Below are positions 55,472-64,000 of a DNA stretch of 64,000 nucleotides, in pieces; the first letter of the stretch is position 1, and each line of letters starts with the position of its first letter. This DNA comes from Chitinophaga agri (GTDB taxonomy: Bacteria > Bacteroidota > Bacteroidia > Chitinophagales > Chitinophagaceae). The notes under the pieces were generated by a model. It ran no database searches. It saw only the letters and a program-made list of their open reading frames with translations, and was not told the origin of the DNA. The stretch covers positions 1 to 64,000 of the forward strand of contig NZ_CP048113.1 in NCBI RefSeq assembly GCF_010093065.1, given 5' to 3'. The translations under genes were made by a program, and so were the position numbers.

Positions 55472-56725
55472 TTACTTCACTTCTTTGAACACGACGATGC
55501 CGTTGTGTCCTCCGAAACCGAAAGTATTACTCATTGCCACACTTACTTTTTTATGTATGGCTTCTTTCAGTACGATCGGCAATCCGGCCGGAATGGCAGG
55601 GTCCAGTTGTGTCGTATTGATAGTAGGAGGAATAATGTCGTTGTTGATACTGAGAATAGCAGCGATGGCTTCTATTGCACCGGCAGCACCCAATAGATGG
55701 CCCGTCATGGATTTTGTCGCACTAATAGAAAGATGAGCAGGTGCTTCGCCGAATAATTGTCTGATAGCTGCCAGTTCACTCAGGTCGCCGACTGGCGTAG
55801 AGGTGGCGTGTGCATTCAGATAATCTACGTCCGCAGGTTGGAGCTCCGCATCTTTTAATGCAAACTTCATGGCCTGTAATGCGCCTAATCCTTCCGGATG
55901 TGTGGCCGTCATATGATAGGCGTCCGCGGTCATGGCAGCACCTACCAGCTCTGCATAGATATGTGCGCCTCTGGCCACTGCATGTTCATACTCTTCTACT
56001 ACAAGGGCCGCAGCGCCTTCTCCCATCACGAAGCCATCTCTTTCTGTATCAAAAGGTCTGGAGCCGGTGGCTGGATCATCGTTACGGGTAGACATCGCTT
56101 TCATCGCACAGAATCCACCTACGGAAGCTTCTGTGATCGGTGCTTCTGAACCGCCGGTAATGATGACTTTCGCTTTCCCCAGTCTGATGTAGTTCAGCGC
56201 ATCCATGATAGCTGTATTCGACGTTGCACAGGCAGATACCGTCGTATAATTGATGCCCATTAATCCGAAGCGGATAGAGATCATACCGGAGGCCATATTC
56301 GCGATCAGCTTGGGTACGAAGAAAGGATTAAAGCGTGGCAAATAGTTACCATTGGTATACTCTTTTACCTGCTCTTCGAAGGTGAGCATACCTCCCTGTC
56401 CGGAACCCCAGATCACACCACTATCAAATGGATCCATCTTGGAGAAGTCCAGTCCGGAGTCGGTCACGGCCTGTTGTGCAGCTACCAGTGCATATTGTGT
56501 AAACGGGTCTGTCTTACGTATATCATTTCTGTCCAGGACAGCAGTCGGATCGTAGTCTTTGAGTTCACAGGCAAACTGTGTCCTGAAAGCGTCGGGATTG
56601 AACTTCGTGATACGTGCCGCTCCGCTTTTACCTGCTACCAGGTTGTTCCAGAAGTCAGTCACGTTGTTCCCTATCGGAGTAAGGGCGCCAAGGCCGGTGA
56701 TGACTGCTCTTTTAAGTGTTTGCAT
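55472..56725 (-). CDS. fabF: Beta-ketoacyl-ACP synthase II
   Basis: 417 residues, normal length. Catalytic triad C166 (TTVSACATSN), H306 (NAHATSTPVGD) and H343 (SMTGHLLGAAGA) with K338. It extends acyl-ACP by two carbons with malonyl-ACP, in the cytosol. No ACP gene sits beside it, unlike the usual acpP-fabF pair, so this may be an extra copy. Confidence 0.9.
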   Translation of the reverse strand: MQTLKRAVITGLGALTPIGNNVTDFWNNLVAGKSGAARITKFNPDAFRTQFACELKDYDPTAVLDRNDIRKTDPFTQYALVAAQQAVTDSGLDFSKMDPFDSGVIWGSGQGGMLTFEEQVKEYTNGNYLPRFNPFFVPKLIANMASGMISIRFGLMGINYTTVSACATSNTAIMDALNYIRLGKAKVIITGGSEAPITEASVGGFCAMKAMSTRNDDPATGSRPFDTERDGFVMGEGAAALVVEEYEHAVARGAHIYAELVGAAMTADAYHMTATHPEGLGALQAMKFALKDAELQPADVDYLNAHATSTPVGDLSELAAIRQLFGEAPAHLSISATKSMTGHLLGAAGAIEAIAAILSINNDIIPPTINTTQLDPAIPAGLPIVLKEAIHKKVSVAMSNTFGFGGHNGIVVFKEVK

Positions 56726-56751
56726 GATTTAAATTAAAGATTAGTGACTAG

Positions 56752-56879
56752 TAATTAGGAATGACGAATTATGAACTGTGAACATGATTGGCCTGAAGCA
56801 GGTGATCAGGTATTTCTTTATGCTTCTTAACGTTAGCATGAGAAAAGCTTTTCGATTCGTAATTCGTAATTCCTAATTA
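56752..56879. repeat. 20-bp inverted repeat between fabF and tetR-type gene
   Basis: A TAATTAGGAATGACGAATTA arm (56752-56771) pairs with 56860-56879 (one mismatch). Similar TAATTCCTAATTA sequence also occurs near 58161. It may be a transcription stop or a small intergenic repeat family. Confidence 0.5.
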
Positions 56880-57434
56880 TTTCTTCAACAGGTCTTTTAA
56901 TAGCTGACCTGTTATTTTATTAAACGCCTTCGGCCCCATTACTCTGCTCATCAGCAGGGAGGCCAGCAGGTTACTAAGTACGAGTAAGGCCCTGTCATAG
57001 GGTTCGCCATCAAACTGAAAGAGTCCTTTCTTTCTGCCGTTGTCAAGGCACTGTGCCGTCCAGTCAGTGAAGGCGGCAGACATGCCCGTTACCTTTTCCT
57101 GCAGCGGTTCCGGGAAGGTTTTATAGTCGGGTGATAAAGTCCCCATCAGGCATACGAATCCCTGTTTATGTTTACTGCCGAAAGTGTCAAATAGTTGTTT
57201 CAGCTGTTTGTCTTCAGGCATAGCGGCCCACTTCGCAGTATGTACCCTAAAACGTTCAGTTTCAGTATCAATAACTGCAATGCCCAGGTCTGTTTTTGTC
57301 GGAAAATGATAATGGATGGCGGCGTTCTTTATCTCCAGCGGATCGGATATATCCTTGTAACTGAAGGCATTATAGCCCCTGGTCCTGATCAGCTGGTCCG
57401 CCAGCGCAACTATTTTCTCTTTTGTGTCCTGCAT
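56877..57434 (-). CDS. TetR/AcrR-family transcriptional regulator
   Basis: 185 residues. N-terminal TetR HTH (IVALADQLIRTRGYNAFSYK; IKNAAIHYHFPTKTDLGIAV) and a C-terminal ligand domain resembling TetR_C-type fatty-acid or redox regulators (LSNLLASLLMSRVMG). It lies next to fabF in the same direction and divergent from a DinB gene. Confidence 0.85.
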   Translation of the reverse strand: MQDTKEKIVALADQLIRTRGYNAFSYKDISDPLEIKNAAIHYHFPTKTDLGIAVIDTETERFRVHTAKWAAMPEDKQLKQLFDTFGSKHKQGFVCLMGTLSPDYKTFPEPLQEKVTGMSAAFTDWTAQCLDNGRKKGLFQFDGEPYDRALLVLSNLLASLLMSRVMGPKAFNKITGQLLKDLLKK

Positions 57435-57446
57435 AGAACAGCAAAA

Positions 57447-57468
57447 TTACTTACTTGTAAGTAAGTAA
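57447..57468. promoter_or_regulatory. TetR-type operator
   Basis: TTACTTAC and GTAAGTAA form an inverted repeat with 6-base spacing, 12 bp upstream of the regulator start. TetR proteins of this class usually bind TTACTTACNNNNNNGTAAGTAA and repress themselves. Confidence 0.65.
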
Positions 57469-57550
57469 GCAAATTTTCTTAGCTGGCATCTTTTTGGTGC
57501 AGCAGAAAAGGAATGAAACATTTGGAATCAGGTAATTAAATATCTTCTGT

Positions 57551-58039
57551 ATGAGTAACGAACATAATCATGATAAAGAGGTGGTAAAAACGCTTGAAGC
57601 GCTATTGACAGGAGGACATGCTCATGCCACCTTCGATGATGCCGTAAAAGGGCTGCCTGCTGAGCTGAGAGGGGTAATACCGGAGGGGATCCCATATAGT
57701 ATCTGGCAACTGGTAGAACATATCAGGATCACACAATGGGACATATTGGAGTTTTCAAGAGATGCGAAACATCAGTCCCCCAGGTGGCCGGAAGGATATT
57801 GGCCGAAGGAAACGGCTCCGGTGGACGATGCGGCCTGGAAACGTAGTCTTTCGCAGATCAAAAGCGAACTAAAGGAGTTTGTTGCATTACTGAAAGCGCC
57901 GGATGCGGAATTGTATAAGCCTTTTGCCCACGGTGACGGACAGCATTTGTTCCGGGAAGCATTATTGATTGCAGATCATACGAGTTATCATACAGGGGAG
58001 ATTATTGTGATCAGACGGTTGCTGGGGGCGTGGAAGTAA
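57551..58039 (+). CDS. DinB-family protein
   Basis: 162 residues with a four-helix DinB bundle: the metal-ligand His near IWQLVEHIRITQWDIL and the C-terminal pair in LIADHTSYHTGEIIVIRRLLGAW. Bacillus homologues use thiol or metal cofactors; the reaction here is unknown. It is divergent from the TetR gene and may be its target. Confidence 0.8.
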   Translation: MSNEHNHDKEVVKTLEALLTGGHAHATFDDAVKGLPAELRGVIPEGIPYSIWQLVEHIRITQWDILEFSRDAKHQSPRWPEGYWPKETAPVDDAAWKRSLSQIKSELKEFVALLKAPDAELYKPFAHGDGQHLFREALLIADHTSYHTGEIIVIRRLLGAWK

Positions 58040-58094
58040 TCAGGAATTGAGGCGCATTCATTCATTCATCCCGGTTTTTAATAACAGGTTATAA

Positions 58095-58133
58095 TCAAAG
58101 GGCCGTCAAGCGTTGAAGCAGACGGCCCTTTGA
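58095..58133. terminator. Bidirectional terminator between dinB-type gene and egtD
   Basis: A perfect 13-base stem (58095-58107 / 58121-58133) with a GGGCCGTC core and T/A flanks. It serves convergent genes. Confidence 0.75.
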
Positions 58134-58174
58134 TTGATTTTTCTATATTTATCAGCAACTAATTCCTAATTAAA

Positions 58175-59167
58175 TTACACACACAGCCACATACTATCCG
58201 CAAACCATTTCTTCTGATCAAAGAAATTCCCTACCGTCTCGAAGCCAGACAGGGTGGCTAGTTGCTCTGCTGCTTCCAGGTCGTACTTCTGTGATATCTC
58301 CATGTAGATCGTTTCGTGCAGATCAAAATGGATCGTTTGTTCTCCTATGCGTACATCCTGCTCTTCCAGGCTAACCAGATAGCTTTTGCAGGCGCCTGTA
58401 CCCGGATCATAGGTAGGGTAGTGGCCAAATTTCGTAATGTCGAAATTGCCGTCCAGTTCCCGGTTGATCCGCTTCAGCAGGTTCAGGTTAAAGTCACGTG
58501 TAATGCCTGCACTGTCATTATACGCGTCCAATATGATCTGCGGATGTTTTTTAAGATCAAAGCCGATCATCAGCAGGTCACCAGGCTGAAGGCAACTTCT
58601 CAGCTGCCGGCAGAACTTTCTGGCCTCTGCCGGCGTGAAATTACCGATGTTACCACCCATGCAGAGGATAACCTTATTCTTTGCAGATAGGACATTTGCT
58701 TCCTTCAGCATATCAAAGTATTCACCGTTCAGCCCATTGACTTTCAGTGATGGCAGTTGTGCGGGTAATGACTGCTCCAGCTGCGTGATCACGTTAGCGG
58801 ATATATCTACCGGGTAGTACGTGAAGTCCTTTCCGGTGTTGAGTAGTTCTTTTAAAAGATGTATGGATTTGGTCGCATCACCCGCTCCCAGTTCTACGAT
58901 GTCAAAACGGCTGGTATGTGCAAGAATGGTCTGGCTGATGGCTGCTGACTGTTCCTGCAATATTTCCATTTCGCAGTTGGTCGGATAGTATTCATGGCAA
59001 CGCATGATCTCCTGGAATAGGCGGTCGCCCTCCGCATCATAAAAATATTTGGAGTCCAGATATTTACTCTTTGCACTGAGTCCGCGGATCACATCCTGAA
59101 AGAAAATCTCCCGCCTGTCCTGTTTCACAGGAACTAATACTGTATGCATTACAGAGGTGGTGGCCAT
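58175..59167 (-). CDS. egtD: L-histidine N-alpha-methyltransferase EgtD
   Basis: 330 residues from ATG 59167 (MATTSVMHTV). An upstream in-frame start would overlap egtB and is rejected. It belongs to the EgtD family: KYFYDAEGDRLFQEIMRCHEYYPTNCEMEIL, the SAM site FDIVELGAGDATKSIHLL, and the histidine-binding part with CMGGNIGNF. EgtD trimethylates histidine to hercynine with S-adenosylmethionine in the first step of ergothioneine synthesis. It is the last gene of the operon, 28 bp after egtB. Confidence 0.88.
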   Translation of the reverse strand: MATTSVMHTVLVPVKQDRREIFFQDVIRGLSAKSKYLDSKYFYDAEGDRLFQEIMRCHEYYPTNCEMEILQEQSAAISQTILAHTSRFDIVELGAGDATKSIHLLKELLNTGKDFTYYPVDISANVITQLEQSLPAQLPSLKVNGLNGEYFDMLKEANVLSAKNKVILCMGGNIGNFTPAEARKFCRQLRSCLQPGDLLMIGFDLKKHPQIILDAYNDSAGITRDFNLNLLKRINRELDGNFDITKFGHYPTYDPGTGACKSYLVSLEEQDVRIGEQTIHFDLHETIYMEISQKYDLEAAEQLATLSGFETVGNFFDQKKWFADSMWLCV

Positions 59168-59195
59168 AATGTTATGATTAGAGTAATGAGAAATA

Positions 59196-60347
59196 TTATT
59201 TCGCCAGTCTGATGCCGGTAAACTGCCAGCGCAGCCCCGGATGGAAGAAATTGCGGTAGGTGGCACGGCTGTGGTTAGGCGGTGTTACTTCCGAACTACC
59301 GCGTAAGACCATCTGACTGACCATGAACTTACCATTGTATTCGCCTATTGCGCCGGGTGCTTTTACAAACCCCGGATAAGGCAGGTAGGCGCTTTCTGTC
59401 CATTCCCAGCGTTGTCCCCAGGAAAATTGTGCAGATGCTGCTTCCCATTCAAATTCTGTTGGTAAACGGAGTCCTTTCCATGAGGCAAATGCTGTCGCTT
59501 CATAATAGCTGATATGACACACCGGGTCGTTGCCATTCACCGGTTGCAATCCCTGCCAGGTGTACTGTTGCCATTGCCCGTCGACATGATGCCAGTAGAG
59601 TGGTGCCCTGACTTCGTTTGTCTTTACCCAATCCCAGCCTTCTGCATGCCAGTGACGGAAATCTGTATAACCGCCCGCTTCCATGAACTCCAGGTATTCC
59701 GCGTTGGTGACCAGTTGCGTGGCTATACTGTATTGCTGAAGATATACGGTATGTCTGCCCAGTTCGTTGTCAAAACAGAAGCCGTCTCCTTTGTACCCGA
59801 TATCATACAGGCCTGCTTCCATTTGTACGAAAGGCTCGTCGGATGCAGGTGTCTGATAAGTATCGACTGCCGTGTCAGCATAAGCCGGCATCAGCGGATT
59901 ATGACCAAGTATGTACTTGATATCTGTATACAGCAGTTCCTGGTGCTGTTCTTCGTGATTGAGTCCTAATACAACCAGTGTACGCAGTTCATCACTCAAT
60001 GGTGTATCAAGGAAGGACAGCATGGCTTTATCTACGTGCTCACGGTAACGCATCACATCTTCTACCGCAGGACGACTGAGATTACCTCTGTCCGTACGTA
60101 TGACGCGTGCGCCTACTGTTTCATAATAGCTATTGAATACGAAGTTATAATTTGGATCAAATTCCTTATAACCAGGGAAGTGCGGTTTTAAAAGAAACGT
60201 TTCAAAGAACCAGGTAGTGTGTCCGAGATGCCATTTCGGTGGACTCACATCAACAACCGGCTGTACCACATAGTCCTCTGTTTTCAGCGGCGCGCAGATA
60301 TGCATGGACCTTTTCCGCACGGTGTTAAAATCATTTTTTAATTGCAT
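59196..60347 (-). CDS. egtB: Ergothioneine sulfoxide synthase EgtB
   Basis: 383 residues. The N-terminal DinB-like bundle carries iron ligands H43 (LGHTTWFF), H131 and H135 (NHEEQHQEL). The C-terminal FGE-sulfatase domain has LPTEFEWEAA, WEWTESAYLPYPGF and GLRWQFTGIRL. EgtB uses non-heme iron and O2 to join hercynine to a thiol donor (cysteine or gamma-glutamylcysteine). No C-terminal methyltransferase is fused, which argues against OvoA. EgtD follows and a transporter precedes, so hercynine or ergothioneine is handled locally. Confidence 0.85.
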   Translation of the reverse strand: MQLKNDFNTVRKRSMHICAPLKTEDYVVQPVVDVSPPKWHLGHTTWFFETFLLKPHFPGYKEFDPNYNFVFNSYYETVGARVIRTDRGNLSRPAVEDVMRYREHVDKAMLSFLDTPLSDELRTLVVLGLNHEEQHQELLYTDIKYILGHNPLMPAYADTAVDTYQTPASDEPFVQMEAGLYDIGYKGDGFCFDNELGRHTVYLQQYSIATQLVTNAEYLEFMEAGGYTDFRHWHAEGWDWVKTNEVRAPLYWHHVDGQWQQYTWQGLQPVNGNDPVCHISYYEATAFASWKGLRLPTEFEWEAASAQFSWGQRWEWTESAYLPYPGFVKAPGAIGEYNGKFMVSQMVLRGSSEVTPPNHSRATYRNFFHPGLRWQFTGIRLAK

Positions 60348-60359
60348 ATACCTTCGTGG

Positions 60360-61937
60360 TTAGTGATGCTGTAAATATTCCTTTAGATCTGATATAGATT
60401 TGATATGCAGGTCAGCGGCCTGTTGTCTGCGCATCATTAATGCATATGTGTTATTAAAGCCAATAGGAGGTAGCCACCTGATCTGGTATTGCTGCATAAA
60501 GGCGGCAGAAACGTAGTCATATACTTTTTGTTTGTCGGCAATGATCGTATCAATCACCGGTTGTTCTACCTGCAGGATAACAAGCAGTCCCGTGCCGGTA
60601 TACTCCGGATAGAGATCGATCTGCCCATTGGTCAATGCATCAAAGCATATTTTAGTGCCTCCCAGACCGGTTTTTGTCACGGCTTCCAGTTCAGTGTAGC
60701 CGTCTACCAGCAATTTATACATATTGGCCAGAATGTAGCCATCCCCGAATATTTTCGCGCCGATGACAACCCTTCCTTTTACGCCATGTCTTGCGGGTTG
60801 CAATAATCCTTTAGCTTTTAGAAATTCACTGGCTACCTGGGTGGGATCCTGTTTTAACTCATCAACCCTGTAGTTCAGCTCAGTCATTATACTATCATTA
60901 ATTATACCAGATAGTTTATTTAATGCCGGTGCAAGTTCCGGATATTTATCAAGTGTCGCCTGCCGTACGATCGGAGCTGCATAATAGGGTGGGAAGATGT
61001 GTTTATCATCGTCTAATACCTGCAGGTCAAACGCCTTTACCCTGCCGTCAGTACTACTGCCACTTATCACATCGAGTGTTTTCTCGTAAGCGGCCTTGTA
61101 CATGATCATATCGCTGATCACGACCGTTCTCATATTGAGGCCATATACCTGTTTGAGCCCTAGATTACCGTCTTTCCGGCCCATAAATTCAGGTGTGAAT
61201 CCAGCTACCAGACTAGTACCATAGGCGGCAGGCAAAAGATAAAAAGAAGATAATATGATCAGTAGAAAAGGTAAAACGTACAATGCCGTTTTGACGCTGC
61301 GCATCCGTAATTTTTGCAGACGTGCGACGCCGGCGTCAAACACAATAGCCAGTAAGGCTGCCGGAATGGCGCCTGCCAGGATCATGTTCGTATTATTCAG
61401 TGCAATGCCTCCGAAGATGAATTCCCCTAGTCCGCCTGCGGCAATATATGCGGCCAGTGTGGCGACGCCTACATTGATGACGGTCGCTGTCCGGATACCG
61501 GCTAATATCACTGGCATGGCGAGCGGGAGTTGTACTTTGAAAAGCAGTTGCTGCGGACTCATACCCATGCCTGTTGCGGCGTCTACAACGGATGCATCTA
61601 CCTGCAGAATCCCCGTATAGGTGTTTCTGATGATAGGGAGCAACGCATACAGGAACAGCGCGACAATAGCTGGTTTGGCACCTATGCCCAGCAATGGGAT
61701 CATGAAACCCAGCAAGGCAATACTGGGCACTGTCTGTAATACGCCGGCAATACCCAGTACTGTGCCGGCCAGTTTCTTCCTGCGGGTGATCAGTATACCC
61801 AGCGGTACGCCAATGATGACCGCTATCAGCAGCGAAATAAATGTAAGCCCGATATGTTGCAACGTTTGCTCCAGCAGTTTGCCGGCCTGTTGCTGTACAA
61901 ATTCAGGAAAGCCGGGTTGATCTTCCATTATTGTCAA
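60360..61937 (-). CDS. Fused permease/solute-binding protein, betaine/ergothioneine type (EgtU-like), with circularly permuted binding domain
   Basis: 525 residues. A BPD-type permease spans 1-210 (about five helices; EAA loop with VGVATLAAYIAAGGLGEF), a further helix at 218-237, then the OpuBC/ProX-like binding domain. In OpuC-type proteins the order is IVIGxK, LGGT, DxYPEYTGTG, GFNNTYAL, ISDL, then EFxxRxDG, TDGRI, DDKHxFPPYYAAP. Here EFMGRKDG to EFLKAKGLL (residues 250-379) comes first and VVIGAKIF to ISDLKEYL (390-522) second. The two halves are swapped. The fused layout is that of EgtU, an ergothioneine transporter; the neighbours are egtB and egtD. The start may be the ATG three codons later. 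Confidence 0.8.
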   Translation of the reverse strand: MTIMEDQPGFPEFVQQQAGKLLEQTLQHIGLTFISLLIAVIIGVPLGILITRRKKLAGTVLGIAGVLQTVPSIALLGFMIPLLGIGAKPAIVALFLYALLPIIRNTYTGILQVDASVVDAATGMGMSPQQLLFKVQLPLAMPVILAGIRTATVINVGVATLAAYIAAGGLGEFIFGGIALNNTNMILAGAIPAALLAIVFDAGVARLQKLRMRSVKTALYVLPFLLIILSSFYLLPAAYGTSLVAGFTPEFMGRKDGNLGLKQVYGLNMRTVVISDMIMYKAAYEKTLDVISGSSTDGRVKAFDLQVLDDDKHIFPPYYAAPIVRQATLDKYPELAPALNKLSGIINDSIMTELNYRVDELKQDPTQVASEFLKAKGLLQPARHGVKGRVVIGAKIFGDGYILANMYKLLVDGYTELEAVTKTGLGGTKICFDALTNGQIDLYPEYTGTGLLVILQVEQPVIDTIIADKQKVYDYVSAAFMQQYQIRWLPPIGFNNTYALMMRRQQAADLHIKSISDLKEYLQHH

Positions 61938-62889
61938 TAGTTTGCTTGTATTGTGTAAATGCCTGCATTAATCCGCCGGTGTCCAGACGAATGAGTCTGC
62001 CATTGGCCATATAATGGACAGGTACAGCGGCAGTTGTCAGTTGCTGCATAGCTTCCCAGCAGGAGGCGTCCTCCGGTAGCGTGCTGGTGCCTGGGTGCGC
62101 AGCCGGATGATCAGGCAGCCAGGACAGGATGGTGGCCAGTTTCACTGCGTTCAGTTCCAGCAGCAACCGCTGATCCTGGAAAAACTGGCGCACAAAGTCA
62201 TTGGCAGGGAAGAACAACAGCTCCGCCGGCGTACCGGTCTGTTGTACAGCACCTTTGTCCATCAGGCAGATCCTGTCACCCAGTTCGAATGCTTCCTGTA
62301 CGTCATGTGTCACCATGATCACGGTTTTATTGCTGATCTCGTCCAGGGTGCGGAACTGTTTTCTGACACTGGCACGCGTAACAGGATCCAGTGCGCCAAA
62401 GGGCTCGTCCATCAGTAAGACAGGCGGGTCGGCGGCCAGTGCACGGGCCAGTCCCACGCGCTGCTGTTGTCCGCCACTCAGTTGCTGCGGATAAGCGTCG
62501 TAATATTCTGCAGGTGACAGGTGCAGTTTTTCCATCAGTACGCGTATCCTATCTTCTATACGTTTTTTATCCCATTTGAGTAAAGCAGGGACAATACCGA
62601 TATTTTCCGCAACTGTATAGTGCGGAAAAAGCCCGTTATCCTGTAAAACATAACCGATATTACGACGGAAGGAAGTGATCTCTTGTATGTTCACTGCTTC
62701 GCCATTCACATATATATTTCCGCTATCAGGAGCTATCAGCCGGTTGATCATCCGGAGCGTCGTTGTTTTCCCGCTTCCGCTGGTACCCAGCAATACGAGT
62801 GTTTCTCCTGTGTTGACCTCGAAAGACACATCACTGACAGCTGGCTTGCCGTTTTGGAACGATTTGTTGACACGTTCAAGCTTAATCAT
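61903..62889 (-). CDS. ABC transporter ATPase, ProV/OpuA type (EgtV-like)
   Basis: 328 residues. Walker A GTSGSGKTT, Q-loop YVLQDNGLFPHYTV, signature LSGGQQQR, Walker B VLLMDEPFGALD and switch VTHDVQEAF are all present. The C-terminal extension (from about 245) is in the place of the CBS region of OpuAA but weakly similar. It overlaps the fused permease gene by 35 bp, so the two are coupled. It powers import of a quaternary-amine solute. Confidence 0.85.
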   Translation of the reverse strand: MIKLERVNKSFQNGKPAVSDVSFEVNTGETLVLLGTSGSGKTTTLRMINRLIAPDSGNIYVNGEAVNIQEITSFRRNIGYVLQDNGLFPHYTVAENIGIVPALLKWDKKRIEDRIRVLMEKLHLSPAEYYDAYPQQLSGGQQQRVGLARALAADPPVLLMDEPFGALDPVTRASVRKQFRTLDEISNKTVIMVTHDVQEAFELGDRICLMDKGAVQQTGTPAELLFFPANDFVRQFFQDQRLLLELNAVKLATILSWLPDHPAAHPGTSTLPEDASCWEAMQQLTTAAVPVHYMANGRLIRLDTGGLMQAFTQYKQTIDNNGRSTRLS

Positions 62890-62934
62890 GGTCGGGATTC
62901 ATTGAGGATTTTAATCCGCATTTTGTGCAACTGG

Positions 62935-64000
62935 TTATTTATCAAGTGTCATGAATAAATTGTTGATGGATTCCGAATACAGCGGATGTGCAAATACCAT
63001 TTCTCTCAGCTGTGTTGCTGTCATCCCTCCGAGCATTGCCATCTGCAAAACAGACATGATTTCACCACCTTCAGGCCCCAAGATAGCAACTCCCAGTAAC
63101 TTATCATCGTTTGCATCCACAACCGCTTTCATAAATCCCTGGGTATTGCCGGTTTCGATGGCCCGGGCCACGCGCGTCATATCGAGACAGGCCACTTTGA
63201 TAGTATGCCCTGCTTCTTTCGCTTCTTTTTCTGTCATTCCCACGCGTCCCAGCTGAGGGTCTGTAAACATGCAGTAAGGTACGGGTCTATCCTGGATAGA
63301 TGTATCCTGTTTACCTACCAGATTCTTGTACAAAATCAGGTAATCGTTGTACGAAATGTGGGTAAATGCAGGGCCGCCCTTCACATCGCCCAGGGCATAT
63401 ATACCTGGTACGTTCGTCTCAAGCTTGTCATTCACTCTGATAAAGTCTTTGTCATCAAGCGCGAGGCCGGTTTTTTCGGGCTGTAAAGACTTCGATTGTG
63501 GTGTACGGCCAACTGCCACCAGGAGGTGAGAGCCGGTGATGACCTGATGCTGGCCGTTGGCAGTGAACTGCAGTCTGATGGTCTCTCCGGTCTGCTCCAC
63601 TTTCTGGATGCTCGCGTCCGTATGCATCATTACACCAGCAGTCTCCATTACTTTTTTAACAGCAGCGGCGACGTCTTCGTCTTCATGTTTCAATAACTGT
63701 TTGCCCTTGTCAATGATAGTCACCTGGCTTCCCAGTCTGCGGAACAGCTGACCAAATTCCAGTCCGATATATCCGCTTCCCATGATCACAAGATGGGAGG
63801 GAAGTTGGGTGAGTTCCAGGATGGAAGTATTCGTCAGGTAAGGCACTGCATCCAGCCCGGGAATAGGAGGTATTTTAGGCAGGGTGCCGGTATTGAGGAA
63901 GATATGTTCAGCGGTGATCTCTTCTTCTCCGCCATCCTTTAGTGCTACTTTGAGGGTTTTGTGGCCGGAAAATACAGCTTCTCCGTAAAGGATGGATACC
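62935..64000 (-). CDS. FAD/NAD(P)-dependent disulfide oxidoreductase (N-terminus beyond window)
   Basis: At least 355 residues; the frame is open to the window end, so the FAD site and the redox CxxxxC are not visible. The part seen has HIFLNTGTLPKIPPIPGL, the NAD(P) site VIMGSGYIGLEFGQLFRRLG, the FAD contact GIYALGDVKGGPAFTH and the C-terminal catalytic pair in FAHPLYSESINNLF. This is the dihydrolipoamide dehydrogenase/mercuric reductase class. As first gene of the ergothioneine operon it might reduce a low-molecular-weight disulfide, which is an inference. Confidence 0.75.
   Translation of the reverse strand, partial: VSILYGEAVFSGHKTLKVALKDGGEEEITAEHIFLNTGTLPKIPPIPGLDAVPYLTNTSILELTQLPSHLVIMGSGYIGLEFGQLFRRLGSQVTIIDKGKQLLKHEDEDVAAAVKKVMETAGVMMHTDASIQKVEQTGETIRLQFTANGQHQVITGSHLLVAVGRTPQSKSLQPEKTGLALDDKDFIRVNDKLETNVPGIYALGDVKGGPAFTHISYNDYLILYKNLVGKQDTSIQDRPVPYCMFTDPQLGRVGMTEKEAKEAGHTIKVACLDMTRVARAIETGNTQGFMKAVVDANDDKLLGVAILGPEGGEIMSVLQMAMLGGMTATQLREMVFAHPLYSESINNLFMTLDK

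Noticed and set aside
59168..59266. A longer EgtD starting inside egtB
   Set aside because: It would overlap egtB by 71 bp with non-conserved residues, whereas the ATG at 59167 gives the normal family N-terminus.

Overview
The window looks like chromosome from a Bacteroidota bacterium, most likely Chitinophaga or a close relative in the Chitinophagaceae. The support is a SusC/SusD pair, a type IX secretion sorting domain on a large secreted glycanase, and promoters of the TTTG / TAnnTTTG type used by this phylum. No rRNA gene or complete tRNA gene was seen.

Bases 1 to about 30.6 kb hold the main discovery: a head-to-tail array of four copies of a roughly 7.5-7.7 kb mobile unit, all sitting at the same point inside the conserved 3' part of an rhs (YD-repeat polymorphic toxin) gene. 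Each unit starts with the last codons of the RHS core fused to a C-terminal toxin tip. It continues with a small immunity-type gene, a divergent XRE repressor, a SymE-like small protein, a CHC2/TOPRIM/P-loop primase-ATPase and two overlapping tyrosine-recombinase genes, and ends in 0.8-1.1 kb of GC-rich non-coding DNA whose last bases copy the RHS core again. Units 1 and 2 (type A) are practically identical, as are units 3 and 4 (type B). A and B share the backbone but differ completely in tip, immunity gene and regulator. Comparing the five junctions places the crossover within about 8 bp (TATGGGTT) in the RHS core. My reading is that the element brings its own toxin tip, inserts in frame behind the RHS core, and pushes older tips downstream into a silent archive. 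The silent tips are preceded by tandem stop codons in their own frame.

30.6-35.1 kb is the decayed tail of the array. It holds a third tip (a probable deaminase toxin) with a SUKH immunity gene, truncated regulators, an RHS-core fragment, a dead IS3-family element, and orphan toxin and immunity pieces.

35.3-45.6 kb is ordinary chromosome: small conserved hypotheticals, a START-like protein, a LysR regulator divergent from two related membrane proteins, a 1418-residue secreted beta-helix glycanase (probably GH87) with CBM, Ig-like, Calx-beta and sorting domains, and a nicotinamidase-like hydrolase. An 82-bp perfect palindrome lies at 44.5 kb.

46.0-51.8 kb is a SusC-SusD-DUF3823 glycan uptake operon. 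51.9-58.0 kb holds a hypothetical, a PAS histidine kinase with a single-domain response regulator, a DUF3820 protein, FabF, an autoregulated TetR and a DinB protein.

58.2-64.0 kb (minus strand) is a five-gene operon: a flavin disulfide oxidoreductase (cut by the window end), an ABC ATPase, a fused permease/solute-binding protein, EgtB and EgtD. It combines ergothioneine synthesis with a betaine-type transporter. In the fused transporter the two halves of the binding domain appear in swapped order, i.e. a circular permutation.
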